64,000 nt of DNA from Macquaria australasica (lineage: Eukaryota; Chordata; Actinopteri; Centrarchiformes; Percichthyidae), in contig SEMN01000259.1 in NCBI GenBank assembly GCA_005408345.1, positions 310,001 to 374,000 of the forward strand, in the 5' to 3' direction. The position numbers and the translations under genes are program-made. Position 1 is the first letter of the stretch. The number at the start of each line of letters is the position of its first letter. Shown piece by piece: positions 9,138-20,929 of this stretch. The notes beneath the pieces are model-generated. The model worked only from the letters and a program-made list of their open reading frames with translations, was not told the origin of the DNA and made no database searches.

Positions 9138-11154
9138 TACCCTCCGATGTTCTTCATCGTAATTGGTGAGATTTTTCATACCACATTAAATTAGTTTAAA
9201 AACCTAAAATCTATTTTTAAAGTTTTGAAAATAAAGAGAATCTTGTTTGAATCCTTGCCTGACACTGAGCTCTAAAACCTCTCCCCACACTTCTCTCTTG
9301 CAGGGCTCTACTCTTTTTCTGCTGTTGGTGTCCAAAGGTGATGAAAAACAAACATGAAGCTGAATTCCATAGTGAGATCTCAGAGGTAAAAGGCCTGTTT
9401 TTGACTGCTTTTCAGATTCACCATGGCAGATTCACAAATGCCATGAACAAGATTCTTCTGGTTAAACCACGCCTGCTACCATATGGATAAGCTTGCCTTT
9501 CTTATAAGACTGTGTTAACCCCATGCTTTTGAAAAAGACTGAGATTTTAGCAGAGAGAAACCCCAGCACCACACCCTCACTGGATTCTCTGGCTCTTGCG
9601 AATCCTCCATCAGAACCTGCTGCATCATGAACTCTTTGGGGGAAACTTTGCTTCCCCCCTCAGCACGTTGCTACAGTCTGCTTGTGTTTTTGGGCCTGCC
9701 AGTTCATCTTCAAACAGCAAAGCAGAGAGTGACTGACTCTGGTTATCTCTTGTGTGAACTGAGGCATGAATTACTACCTCCGGTAACCCTCATGTTAACC
9801 ACATCCTCAACAGCTCTACGCTTCCTCTTAGTCTGGGGTTTCCCAAAGAATATAATGTTAAACATTGTAGTTCCAAGGTGTAGTCACATTGTCTGGTTTA
9901 GGCATGTACCCACAGGAGTGTGTGATGTATTTATTTATTGGTGGCAGCACTGAGCTGCGGCTGTTGATACAACTGAAATGTTTCAAGTGATCATGTAAGA
10001 CCACCTCTACTAATGGGTCACATTTAAAGAACAATCTGTATACTAACACATTGTAAACCCAAAAAAACACATTCCTGAACAAGTTACATTTCCTTGTATG
10101 ATGATGTTGTTGTTGTCGGTATATATGACGCGGGTGATTTAGGTTTGTGTGAATGGATTACATGGAGAAAAAAACACACATATACAAAATATGCTGCTTT
10201 GACTAACTTACATTTAGACCATTGAAATCTGCAATGACTTTCTGCTAACGAGTATCAGGGATGACTTCTGTGGATCCAGGACTTTTTTTTAAAAAAAAGA
10301 AAAGAAGGTGAAATCAGAAGATAGGATTCAGACACGTGTAAGAGAACGATGGGCCTCCCATAGTAAATGTTAGCTCAACAATGCCTTTATTTTTTACTTT
10401 ATCTCACCTTTATGCTTGCAAGGCAAAACTGTTACAGGAAAGATTTTTGAAAAGACATCACTCAAATTTGTAAAAGGAAGAAGTTTGTAAAAAGAAAAAT
10501 AAATGATGATATGGAATTTAAAAAAATGCTATATGATATAAAATTTTAATTCTTGACTGTTCACTCAACTACCAAATATACTAGCGTATCAAACCCATTA
10601 GCTTAGACTGTTCACTCACATGGTTTAATCTGTTCTTACTGACTTTGCCTTTGTCCAGTATCAGGGTTGTGTTTGCATAATAAAACCCATCATAGACAAT
10701 CTGACAAAGCTAGTTAGTGCATTTATTAAGATTCAAATTCTAATAAAATGCTGAAGGATGATACCACTGTTTATGAAACTTGCAGACATGCACCTTAGTT
10801 ATTTTCACAATCCACAAAGCTCGCCACATGGGAATGCCATGCAGACCTAAATATGAATTTTGCCTTAATGTTGCGCCATAATACACCGTCAAAAGAAGTG
10901 TACTGTCATCTCCTTCACATACTGAACTGTCGCATAATGGTGTAACTTTCAAAAGAAGCGTGGTGAGTTTTAGAGTTTGTTTCTCTCTGGTATACAAAGA
11001 TCCATGTGAAGGGCAGGAAATCATTTACTGGAAGTCAAATCCACACAGTTGATGCAAGGTTGTTCAGTCCACATGTATCATGTGCGATTGCAGAAGCCCT
11101 CAGGCTGATTCCGATATTAAATCAATGCGCCCCTCCCTGCCTCCTTTCCTTTAT

Positions 11155-11330
11155 GCACTCTCAGATGATAAGTTAGGAGCTGGAGGTGCTCCCTGTCTCT
11201 GTGATAACAGATCTTATCAGAGCTGCGAGCAACAGGTTTAAAAACATCCAACTCCCACAAGGCCTTGCCCAAAGTAAAGTAGATCGATAATGGATTATAG
11301 GTATTAAGATGATTATCGAGGTTATTAATG
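11155..11330. promoter_or_regulatory. GATA-motif cluster, candidate regulatory element
   Basis: TGATAA occurs at 11166-11171 and 11202-11207 and, on the other strand, at 11214-11219. A homeobox-like A/T-rich stretch (taatgg..tattaag..gttattaatgac) follows at 11285-11335. No repeat signature is evident. Regulatory function is inferred only from motif density. Confidence 0.3.
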
Positions 11331-11964
11331 ACAATCAGTAAAGAAGTAGGGCACGCTGGCTGTGACCTTTCCCATCAGGCCGCCCTGCTGCAAATAGCTG
11401 ACAAATGACAAAGTGGCAGGACACAAACATCTGTTTCTGTATCTAGTTTGAGTATTTCTATCATGTTTGTGGTCTTACATTGTACCATGTCCATTCTTGG
11501 TTTTGTGCCTTGTTTGATTAGTGTGATTGACTCCATGTGTAAATGTCATAAGCCTGTCTGTATTTCTGTGTGGTAGCAGAAAGTGGAGAGATCGTTACAG
11601 GGCAGATTAGATTAGATTAGTCTCACCACAATAACCCAGCAGATATGATCCTGAATCGCTTCTTCTTTTTTTTTAACTGAACTCAAAACCATGACAGTTT
11701 AGTTGGCTTGACCTGTGCCCAGTTATGATTCGGACAGTTTTCTGGAAAAGCAGTGCTTCAGTATGTGAAAACTCTGCAAGAATAAACTGCAATGGTTGTG
11801 ACATTTCTGTTCACACGTTACATTGTAGCCTTTGTAACCTTTAGGAAACAGTTCAACTGGTTAACTCTGCTTGTTTCATGTGTATTTGGGACTATATGTT
11901 GGGAATTTTTCTTGTAGGAGACGAGAGTATATTGTGCAAAATTGAAATCTGTGTTTGAAAAAAA

Positions 11965-12360
11965 AGTATACCACATTGGTGTTCATATAGTTCAGAGCAA
12001 CAGTACCTTTCAGCATCAATAGCTGGAATTCTTTGGTGTGGTAAAGTATTGTTTGTTGTGTTGAACATTCAAAAATGCATTTTTGAAGAGCACTCTTAAT
12101 TATTATTACTATTAATGTTGATGTATTACCTGTGCCATATTCTCTATGGCAGTTTAGAGCAGAGTCTGTGTTAGAGAAAGTATACCACATTGGTGTTCAT
12201 ATAGTCCACAGCAACAGTACTTTTTAGCAGGAATATCTGAAATTACTGGTGTGGTAGAGTACTGTTATTTTAAAGCTTTTAGCCAATTGTTTCTTTTCAA
12301 AAATGCATTTTTGAACAATATTGGAGCATACTATCTATGGCAGTTTAGACCTGAGACTTT
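11965..12360 (+). repeat. diverged ~200-bp tandem duplication in the kitlg 3' region
   Basis: 'agtataccacattggtgttc' begins at 11965 and again at 12179. Further matching blocks follow in the same order: a 'ggtgtggtaaagtattgtt'-type block, 'aaaaatgcatttttgaa' (about 12070 and 12299), and 'tctatggcagttta' (about 12144 and 12334). The spacing between matching blocks drifts (about 214, 229, 190 bp), so indels followed the duplication. Confidence 0.75.
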
Positions 12361-12920
12361 CTCTTCGTTCATCTTTAGGTTTCTCTTCTCTACATGAAGA
12401 CTATTATGTGCAGTGCCCAGTATTCTGACAGAGACACAGGCTAGTCTAGCCACAAAAAAACTAACAAGGTATACTATGTCAAAAGTTGCTTTTCATACAT
12501 AGTCTATGAATATCATGAGCTGCAACAGGTCTAAGCTGTGAACAAAAAAACAAAAAACAAAAAAACATGGTCTCCCATTTTCCTGTCTTTATGAGAGCCT
12601 CAAACAGTCTGCATGTCTGATGCATGGAAGCCAGAAACCAAGCAATTTCATGCATTAGTCGAGAGAATGACTGCCCTTAAATACTGTTCCTATGTGGGTT
12701 GTTGTGTGGTCTGAGAGTGAGTAGAGCTGCATCCTGAACAGTGCTTTCGGGCTTGAGTGATCCAATCCAGCCCACTTGGGGTGAATCAAATGGCTCTAGG
12801 CAGGAAATAAGTCTGGGTGCCAAAAAGTAAATGTAATTATTGCCCGGTTGGTATTCTGGGTGAAAACTCTACTGTATTCTGTATTTTTGTATAAATGTAA
12901 AGAAACATATATGAGATATG

Positions 12921-12926
12921 AATAAA
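12921..12926 (+). terminator. candidate kitlg poly(A) signal
   Basis: AATAAA lies in 'atatgaataaagtac', the last good signal before repeat DNA starts at about 13.2 kb. Earlier AATAAA copies at 10679 and 11780 could be alternative sites. Confidence 0.5.
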
Positions 12927-13224
12927 GTACACGTATCCAACTGTTATTTATTGGTTTGTTTGTTGTTCAGGAATTTTAATCAGGCGTCTGTGCGTCACTT
13001 TTTTCAAAGTGGGCCTATCAGCAGGAACTCAAACTCGGGGCACACTCCCTTTGCAAACATTTGCTTCTGGTGAAATAGCTTAGCTGTAGACATGTAGGGT
13101 GAGTGTAATTACCCACACGCCTCTGGGAAAGAAATCAAACTGCATGTTTGTTGTCTTTTCAATGTAAAACCAGTTCAACCAGTGGTGGCCTGATTTTAAA
13201 AGGAAAAGCACTGTTTTGCATTTT

Positions 13225-13990
13225 AGAAAAAGCACATTAACATGTTAGATCTTAGTGCTGCATTCAACACCATTTGACCATCACATCCTATTACAGAGAC
13301 TCGAACATTTAATTGGCATTAAAGGCACCGCACTAACCTGGTTTAAGTCCTATTTGTCAGATCGATCTCACTTTGTACATGTTAACGATGAATCCTCCAT
13401 GCACATCAAAGTTAGCCACGGAGTTCCACAAGGTTCTGTGCTTTGACCAATTCTATTCACCTTATATATGCTTCCTTTAGGTAATATTATTAGGAAACAC
13501 TCTATAAACTATAAACTTTCATTGTTATGCAGATGATACCCAATTATATCTATCAATCAAGCCACATGAAATCAGTTAGCTAAACTTCAAGCATGCCTTA
13601 AGGACAAATACCTGGGTGACTCAGAAAAAACTGAAGTTATTGTACTTGGCCCTGAACACCTCCGAAACACATTATCTAAAGATATAGTTGCTCTAGATGA
13701 CATTGCCCTGGGCTCGGGCACCATGCACCGTAAGGAATCTCTGAGTTATCTTTGACCAGGATATGTGTTTTAACTCCTGCATGAAACAAATTTCAAGGAT
13801 TGCCTTTTTTCATCTACATAACATTGCAAAAATCAGGCAATGCAGAAAAACTAGTCCATGCATTTGTTACTTCTAGGCTGGATTACTGCAATTCCTTATT
13901 ATCAGGCTGCCCCGTTAAGTCCCTTAAGACTTTCCAGTTGATCCAGAATGCTGCCCCCATGTTCCTGCTCAACACCTGCTGCTACAATTG
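13225..13990 (+). pseudogene. L2-type LINE reverse-transcriptase fragment, broken
   Basis: The remnant encodes the middle and end of a non-LTR retrotransposon reverse transcriptase. Visible in order: LDLSAAFNT (from 13245), DHHILLQRLEHLIGIKGTAL, GVPQGSVL (about 13419-13445), PILFTLYMLPLGNIIR, the YADD catalytic box (13526-13537), then KTEVIVLGPEHLRNT and [19 protein letters not shown]. It is disabled: a one-base insertion in the NT|DHH region, a TGA directly after GVPQGSVL, and later deletions. The style matches teleost L2/Maui-clade elements. The 5' part is missing. A short AGT microsatellite at 14010-14032 follows. Confidence 0.82.
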
Positions 13991-14032
13991 TTACAATTAG
14001 TCTTATTAGTAGTAGTAGTAGTAGTAGTAGTG

Positions 14033-15535
14033 GTATTTTCTAAACCAAAAATTTCCAGACTCTCTAAGTCTTTATCATCACATCTAAATTGTTACTATAA
14101 ATGCCAGGAGACAACAAACAAATATGACGACAGGATCGTTTCATTTCAAATATTAAAAGATTTTTGGTTTACATGAGTGATTGTGTGGATGAAACACCAG
14201 ATTATGTTGAAAAATCAAGCGTGTTTCAAGGAGTATATTTGAATTCAAGCATATTCCTAACCTTGAAAACATAATGGTTAAAATTAAGCATTTTCCAAAC
14301 ATTCAAGACTTTGTACAAACCCTGGAAGTAACCTTTAGAATTAGGTGGCTATACACAGTGTTGTACTTGTACTGCTGATCTCTATTCTCGTTGATCGAGC
14401 TTCAATAAATGCTTCTGCGCAAGACATCCAGGTCTCATGAAAACTTCTTCAGTCATGAGTTAACCAGCTTCCTGATTTCCATCACAACAAAGAGTAAGGT
14501 CTAGACCTGCTCTATATGAAAAGTGCCCTGAGTACTATGTTTGCGACATGTTAGTACTAGATTTAATGCATTTGTTAGTTCCTGGCTTTCTAAATAACAT
14601 TATTAAAGAGATTTCAGGCTTCCGAACAACCATTTAATGTCAAAATCACGTAATGAGAGTTCAGTTTCCAGTTTGATTCCAAAAAGCTTGTGCTCTTCAA
14701 CAGTGTCCTTTTTAAGGTCTTTTGTCTGCTTGACTGCTTTTTTAGGTAGATTAATGTTCTTGTGTTTTTATTAAAATTTTATTCACTGAATCACACTGCG
14801 CTCCAAGGATAACTTGGGAAAAAGCTGCCTAGAATAATGTGTTATGTGTCAGGTTCTCTCTTAAAAACTAGTAAATTACATCTCTTGCCTTGAAGGGTTT
14901 CAGCTCTCCCAGAAGAGTATAGCCATAAAATGCAAGTCTTTTTAGCTCCGCCATGACGATGTTTTAATAAGCAATAACACCAGAGGGAGTACTTGGCCTT
15001 CAGCCTTCTGTCTACGGCCACTTCGCACTGGTGCCAATATCTCACGGTTTAGCACGACCTTGAGTATGTTATTGCTTTTATGCAACATTTAGCACATTAG
15101 ACATATAAACACAGAAGCTTTGCTTAGTTTTGATAAAGTGATTTTTATTTTCTGTCAAAGAATTAATTAAACATCCTTAATGGTCAAAGTGCTGAAACGT
15201 TTTGCTCTCTGATTGCTAGTTCTGGTCTACTTCAACTTGATCAAACTGTTATATTACTTCAGTGATAACGGTTCTTCTTTCTTATATGTTATCAATATAT
15301 CTTAATGGACAGAGAATCTGTTGCCTTAAAAGGTATCATAGAGCTGCACCTAACAAGTAAAAAAATCAAAATTTTGAATGAAAAAATTATTACAAATCTG
15401 GAATTATAAAGATGCATATTTGTCAGAACAAATTTCAGAAGGAACAAATACATTGCAGGTTGCTCAGTACTATTGATTGCATTATGAATCCCTCTACAAT
15501 TAACCAATTTTTGCTTTGTTTGTTGTGGTCATGTG
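14033..15535. other. intergenic, nothing recognised
   Basis: This is A/T-rich unique-looking sequence. The 62- and 67-codon frames (13988-14176 plus, 14842-15045 minus, 15292-15507 minus) show no family resemblance. Confidence 0.5.
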
Positions 15536-16456
15536 CAGAGGTGTAGTGCTTTTTGTTTAAGTACTGGAGCGCACCTATGACGCACGCTCATGCGTGCATT
15601 CGCACAGTTAAGTTGTGGCTCGTTTCGAAGGTTATGTAACCACAGTTCATACGGAGGCAAGTTTACATACATTAGTCAATTATAACTGACCACATGATCA
15701 AATGTTAGATTGACTTTATGAATAGTTTCATCATGTTGAGAATATTGCACGGCAGTCAGCCAAACATCTAGTATTAAGCTATTAGACGATACCGTGGATG
15801 TTTAGGTTGTAATTAGCATGACATTAAGCATTATAGGCGAATGAATATAAGTAGTTTGTGTTTTGAATTATTTAATTTACTTACTTGTGCCAAGCAAATG
15901 AAGCCGCATTCGAAACATCCATTCTGAGGAAACGTTGCAGGCTACGAAAACGTAGCTAAGCAAGCTATTATTTCCTGCAGGCTTTGTGGATGCAGCACAA
16001 GCTGGCCAAGTTTAACAGGCCGGCTTTGTGACGTTTCTTTGCAAATGCATCTTAAATAAAGAAAGATTGAATCATGAATGAAAGGATGTTTTGCAGCCTT
16101 TTTATCTTTACTAGTTAACGTTAGCTAGCTATAGACTGGAGAAAAAATAATTGAATTCACTGTGACGCTCAAAGGCTACCGGCAACTTTTAAGGTGGAAT
16201 GTTTTCTTGCATGTTACTCAATGCATGAGTTGGCGTCAATCAACACACCTTAAATGTCAATATGACAACTTTGACCATTTCATTTATTTTTATTGGCTCT
16301 CTTCCATGGCATACACTTAAGCGCTTGAAAAATATATATGAATTAATTTCAACCTGATTATGCAAACTGCAAACATTTTATTTCCTCACTTGGAGAAAAA
16401 AAGTGGTGGAGCGTCGTTCTGGTGCGCTCCAGCAGCTCTACACCTATGGTCATGTG
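15528..16456. mobile_element. hAT-like non-autonomous element with perfect 8-bp target duplication
   Basis: The element is 15536-16448 (913 bp). Left end CAGAGGTGTAGTGCT; reverse complement of right end CATAGGTGTAGAGCTGCT. A second matched block, CTGGAGCGCACC, lies inside both ends. It is flanked by GTCATGTG at 15528-15535 and again at 16449-16456, an exact 8-bp duplication as hAT transposases make. No transposase frame is present, so it would need one in trans. Confidence 0.85.
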
Positions 16457-18137
16457 AGCCTCCACTACACCTGATTGGATTAACAGCCCCCTCGCAGAGC
16501 TGTAATTGGTCTTCTAATTTTTAGACTGGAAAAACGTAGCTTATGCTTTGAAAAAACTTTCTTAATCCCTCTGAGCTATCCACCAAGTCCATTTCTAAGT
16601 AAATGCTGCCTGAGCTCATTAGTTGTAGTCTGGTTTTGTGAGGCTACTCTGCTGGTGCAGCTGAAAGTGAAATGTTAACCCTGTTCTTAGAAAAGTGTTG
16701 ACATCAACAAACCTGCTTACTTTGTCAGGAATCAGTTTACACAGAACTCTCAGGAAGAGCTCATGGGCATGGGCATCATGTCTAGTCTTGACAATGTACC
16801 AAACTACCTGGTTTCACTTTCCTCTTGACTGTCAACAGCTCTGAATTATAATGCTGTTTAGACTCAATTATTCAATAGTCAATTATCAACCCATTTACCT
16901 CAATTATCACGTCAACATGCACCCTATTTGGAAAGGGAGAATACTTTGGAAACCCCTAGTAGTGTTGAGATAAGAAATATACTGTATTTCAACCTTTTTT
17001 TTTTTTTTTCAAAAAGGAGGATTGTTCAAGACGCTCTTTGGTTCTTTGACTGATAGAAAAGTAACTCAATTTCTCTTCTACATCATTGATCAAGTGTGGT
17101 GTATGACAAGGCTCAATTCTTGGGCCTATGTATTTTATGGAATTACGCCTTAATTTTGAACAACACAAATCTTATTCAGTTGTTCTTTTTCCCTCCTGAA
17201 TTTAGATTTTCAGATACAAAGAAGATTGTATCTGTTCTAGCTTTGACCAATGCATTTCTCTGCATACCTGCTAGTACCTGAAGAACTACAGTACAATCAA
17301 TGACATTTTATTAGGGTTGTTATGGGGCAAGTAAATGGGAGAACAGAGGATAGAATTATCACATTGGTTGTCCAAAAAGTGTTGGTTATTTGTTTAAAAT
17401 TGTCCTTTTAACTCAATATTCACAAAATAGTATAATGCACACAAGTTTTATTAAAGGCACAGCTGTGTTTTTTCCATAGATGTTTATCAGGTATAGCCAC
17501 TTCTTTTAATGCCACTGTATATAGACTTTTCATGTCATTGTAGCATTTTTCAAACTATTTTGACATACAGCGCTGCAAGTTTTTGTTTGGAGTAAGTGTC
17601 TGCCACAGTCTCTTTTTTGATGCTACCACTGGAGGCACTAATGACAGAATTTTCAAATTTGACACATAGTGGCTTTAATACATTTTGCACTGACATTGTA
17701 CAGGCTCATATGTTTGTTTTACTTAGCTAGAGGTTTGGGTTTTCCATAAAATTTGGTTTATCAACCGTTTTGTGGATGCCGAGGCTATACATCACAATGA
17801 CCAATGTTATGATTGCGCCTTTGCTATCAAGAAACAACAGGAAGGCCATGAAAAGTCCATTGTTCATTGACATGTTACAATGAATGTGCAATTGTGCCGC
17901 TGTGAATAGGCATACTGAAGCAGGACTTCAAGTGCTGTATGAGACATGACATAAACAAGTCGACTGACCTCAGCCAGTAGCATGTATATGGGTGACATGT
18001 GGCTCAGCTGTTTCCCATGGTCACACGTCTCCTCCATTGTGCTGTGCCAGTTTAAGGAATCTGACAGAACAAATGATTGGTTCAAAGGGCACTCCCATGA
18101 CCATCAGTGATTTGATTACCCTTTAAATAATTATGTC
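16457..18137. other. intergenic, mostly unassigned
   Basis: No gene. A possible LINE scrap lies at about 17090-17130 (separate entry). The T-tract at 16997-17010 precedes it. The remaining sequence shows no recognisable feature. Confidence 0.45.
17085..17281 (+). pseudogene. possible reverse-transcriptase scrap
   Basis: 'tgtggtgtatgacaaggctcaattcttgggcct' reads CGV-stop-QGSILGP, i.e. the (G)VPQGSILGP motif of non-LTR reverse transcriptases with the Pro codon mutated to a stop. The downstream frame does not continue as a reverse transcriptase. It is a motif-only call and could be chance. Confidence 0.35.
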
Positions 18138-18582
18138 CTGGCTGTCATGTCCTGATGGGTTTTGTTCTGTTTCCTGTTTTATTTTGAAATTCTCTTACCT
18201 GTCTTGTTTCTTCAGTTCCTGCCCTTGTGTCTCTTTGATTATCCACACCTGCTCCCCTGTGCTCACCTGCCCCTGATTCGCTCGTTAACCCCCTTCTCTA
18301 TATATACCGGTCCTCTCCCTTTGTTCTCTGTTGGTTCATTCTCGCTCTCTCTCTGAGTTGCAGTTTCTCTGTCCCTGGTTCCCTGTGTCTCATGTCCTGA
18401 TTTCCTTGTGCCTTGCTGTTTTGCCTTTTGTTTTTCCTTTGAGCCTTTTTTTGTCACATGAACCTGGATCTCCGGCATACAAGTTCATTTTTGTGTTTAA
18501 TAAATCATCGATCTTCACCACTCAGCCTGCTGTCTGTCTGCGTTTGGGTCCTTTCCTCTGCTGCCTAAATCGCAACACTGGC
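18138..18582 (+). mobile_element. solo LTR (family A) with perfect 5-bp target duplication
   Basis: The LTR proper is 18143-18577 (435 bp), TGTCATGTCC...ATCGCAACA, flanked by CTGGC (18138-18142, 18578-18582). A TATA-like tatatata at about 18298-18306 and an AATAAA at 18499-18504 in the + orientation give the expected U3-R-U5 order. After the signal comes 'ctgtctgtctgcgtttgggtcc', a segment shared with the LTRs at 37397 (cgttgtctgcatttgggtcc) and, on the minus strand, 34993. The frames of 64-89 codons inside are spurious. Confidence 0.87.
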
Positions 18583-19790
18583 AATAGTCGCAGCCCTTGA
18601 ACGTGGGCCTTAGGTTTTCCCCCTTATGCTGAGGAAACTGATTACAGATTCTGATTGAGGTCAGGATTGCAACAAAACAAGGAAGCATGTCAAAAAAAAA
18701 AAATATGAAGACAACTTCAACCTTGACTGACACTTGTAATATACTGTAGATTATATCACCAGAATGAGAGAAAATGTTTGACAAAAAAAAAGTCATGAGT
18801 TAGTACCTGTGGCAACAGGTGTGTCAGAGCAGAATATGAACACGAATCCAGGTAGTGTTGAAAAAAACAAAACATGCATGCTCACTAAGATCTTTCCCTT
18901 AAAAATGAAGATGTTAAAAGCACTTTCTGAATCTCAGGCTACTAGCATAGCAGATAGGACCACAGAGATCTGGGGATTGTATAAGGCATATCATATCCAC
19001 GGCTCATTGCTGACTGAAGGCATAATTTCTGTGCAGGAAATGACCTAAGTCCCCAGACAGCCTCCGTGGAAGTAGTTCTCTCGCTTTCGTAAACATGGCC
19101 TCGAGGACCAACACAGACTTTCATAATCCCCTGGTTTCCACCTCACAGCCAGGAGCTTCCACTTTCCCATTCTTCCCCTCAGACAGCTCCCAGCTGCACA
19201 AACCGATGAAGGAAGAACATTTAGCAACCAGACCTTTTTTTGTTTTTGTGACTGTAAGCCAGCTGAACTTGGACCACAGTGTGCTGGCTCTGTGCGAGTG
19301 CACTTGATGGATCAGTCCCTAATGTACCCATGAATGTGGCTTGGATGTGTTCAAAAAGGGGGTTGTTTTTAATTTTTGAAAGATTTGTTTTCAGTTGTGC
19401 TTTGTCTCAGGCGAAGACAAATGCGCCTCAATGTTTCTCCACCAGTTCTGGTTTAGATAACAGTTCTGAAAAATAATTTAGAGCAAACTACTCTCTGACA
19501 AACAGCAGTTCAAGTGGAGTCACTTTGGAAAGGGATTTAACTGTCTTATCCAGAAATAACAATGCGTGCAACTGTAGAGTGGTAGCAACAGCTTGAAAGC
19601 CTTCCCTGCCAACATTAACAGCCAATGGATAGTAAACACAACGAGACAATGTCACACTGCTCGGACAATGGCTCAAATATCCATGTGTTCCTGGAATATT
19701 CATGTATAATACAGAAATGTTTAATGGGGGAAAAAAAAGGATTTAGATCAGTATCTTGATTAACAATTGTAAGAGCTTTTTAAAGCACAC

Positions 19791-19791
<1 letters not shown>

Positions 19792-19848
<57 letters not shown>
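19792..19848. repeat. (TG)n microsatellite
   Basis: A pure dinucleotide run of 57 bp. Confidence 0.95.
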
Positions 19849-19852
<4 letters not shown>

Positions 19853-20682
19853 TTCCAAAAGATTGATTTTGGCTTGAGTATCACATCAATATTTATAATT
19901 TGCAAAATCCACTCAATCCACTCAACAGCCGAAAAGATATCCATATAACTATTTACAAAAAAACTTGCTCTTAGTCTCTCAGGTTAATCAGAGATTTTGC
20001 ACTTACTGTAAAGTTCATTGTTTTGTGCCAACACTATTGTCAGTTTGACCAAATATTTACCAGACATAAGCCTGGCAGGCTCAGACATGTCACTTACCAA
20101 GTTACCTACCGCAGATTTATAGTTTGATAACAGTCCTCTTCCAGGGTAAGGAGATCAACGAGCAGAATTCATGTGGTTAAACTTTGGGCAGAGGATCTGA
20201 CATGTCGATCACCTGTTGCTCAAGATCCACTGTCTAGCTATCTCCAGCCCATCTCACTGGATTTTTGCAGTATGATTAGCCTAGAACAGGGTTATTTAAA
20301 AGACATTGATACTTTGAATTTATGAGTGAATTATTCTAGGGTGAATGCTTTTTGAATGCTAGAAGAGAGGATGAGTGATCAATTGGTCTGACTTGTATAA
20401 CTGCCGTGATGTATTTGTAACACTTTGTAACTCTGATCCTCTCAGCCACAGCATCAACATGTGTCAGCATGTGTCATACTCAGAATATTGGACAGCTCTG
20501 TTTGTGCACATTCTCATATTTGCGTCCTCATGAATCACGCAAGGGAGAATGGTATGTGGGTGTGAGTTTTTTTCGTGTGTGTGTGTGGGAGGGCAGGCAA
20601 CAAGAGTCATTACCGGCAAAGGCAGTGACAGGGCGTTGTGGAGTTGTGAATGCACTGTTCCCTGCTCTCCAGTGTTGGCGCA

Positions 20683-20813
20683 TACAACAACAACAACAAC
20701 CCCCCCCCCCACCACACACACACACACAATCCACTCTCTTCAATGCATGACAAAGCTCTTTATCATCATAAACTGTCTTTTTTTTTGTGCATGTCCCCTC
20801 CCACTCTGTCCGT

Positions 20814-20845
<32 letters not shown>
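20683..20845. repeat. low-complexity block: (CAA)n, C-run, (CA)n, then (TG)n
   Basis: A CAACAA run is followed by nine or ten C, then CACACA (to about 20729). A separate (GT)n run spans 20816-20845. Simple-sequence DNA only. Confidence 0.9.
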
Positions 20846-20846
<1 letters not shown>

Positions 20847-20929
20847 AATCAGCACAGGACCCTAGTCACAGGTCAGGGGCTCTAAGGTTACTAATAGCCC
20901 ACACCAATAGACTTGTGATCCACGTCTTG

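Larger units (their letters stand above)
1..12945 (+). other. kitlg: kitlg (kit ligand / stem cell factor) gene, 5' end outside window
   Basis: Kit ligand is the membrane-anchored, sheddable cytokine that binds the Kit receptor tyrosine kinase and supports melanocyte, germ-cell and blood-cell lineages (established for the family). Seven exons chain in phase and encode most of the four-helix cytokine domain, a stalk, one transmembrane helix and a short cytoplasmic tail ending in valine. Family marks visible are the IPKDY motif, the Cys-Trp pair, an Asn-Ile-Ser glycosylation site after a Lys-Phe, a second and third conserved cysteine, and the helix ending in FVKDFLIAAQ. Signal peptide and exon 2 must lie upstream. 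Teleosts carry two copies (kitlga, kitlgb); I cannot tell which this is. The 3' limit is set by an AATAAA at 12921 and is inferred. Gene identity is near certain; the outer borders are not. Confidence 0.9.
9138..12945 (+). other. kitlg: kitlg 3' untranslated region (inferred extent)
   Basis: About 3.8 kb follow the stop codon with no coding content. AATAAA signals are at 10679, 11780 and 12921; the last one sits in an A/T-rich stretch and is followed by unrelated repeat DNA, so it is my choice of end. Mammalian KITLG also has a 3' UTR of several kb. A possible UTR intron (donor GTGAGA at 9166, acceptor TTGCAG at 9298-9303) is visible but unproven. The region holds a diverged tandem duplication (11965-12360) and three WGATAR motifs (11166-11219). 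The frame at 9627-9953 is not a gene. Confidence 0.6.

Noticed and set aside
9627..9953. 108-codon plus-strand frame just downstream of the kitlg stop
   Set aside because: It lies in the 3' untranslated region, shows no domain, and has no start context or splice logic; it is a chance frame.
20464..20865. Five overlapping frames of 71-93 codons on both strands
   Set aside because: They arise from CA/TG/C-run low-complexity DNA.
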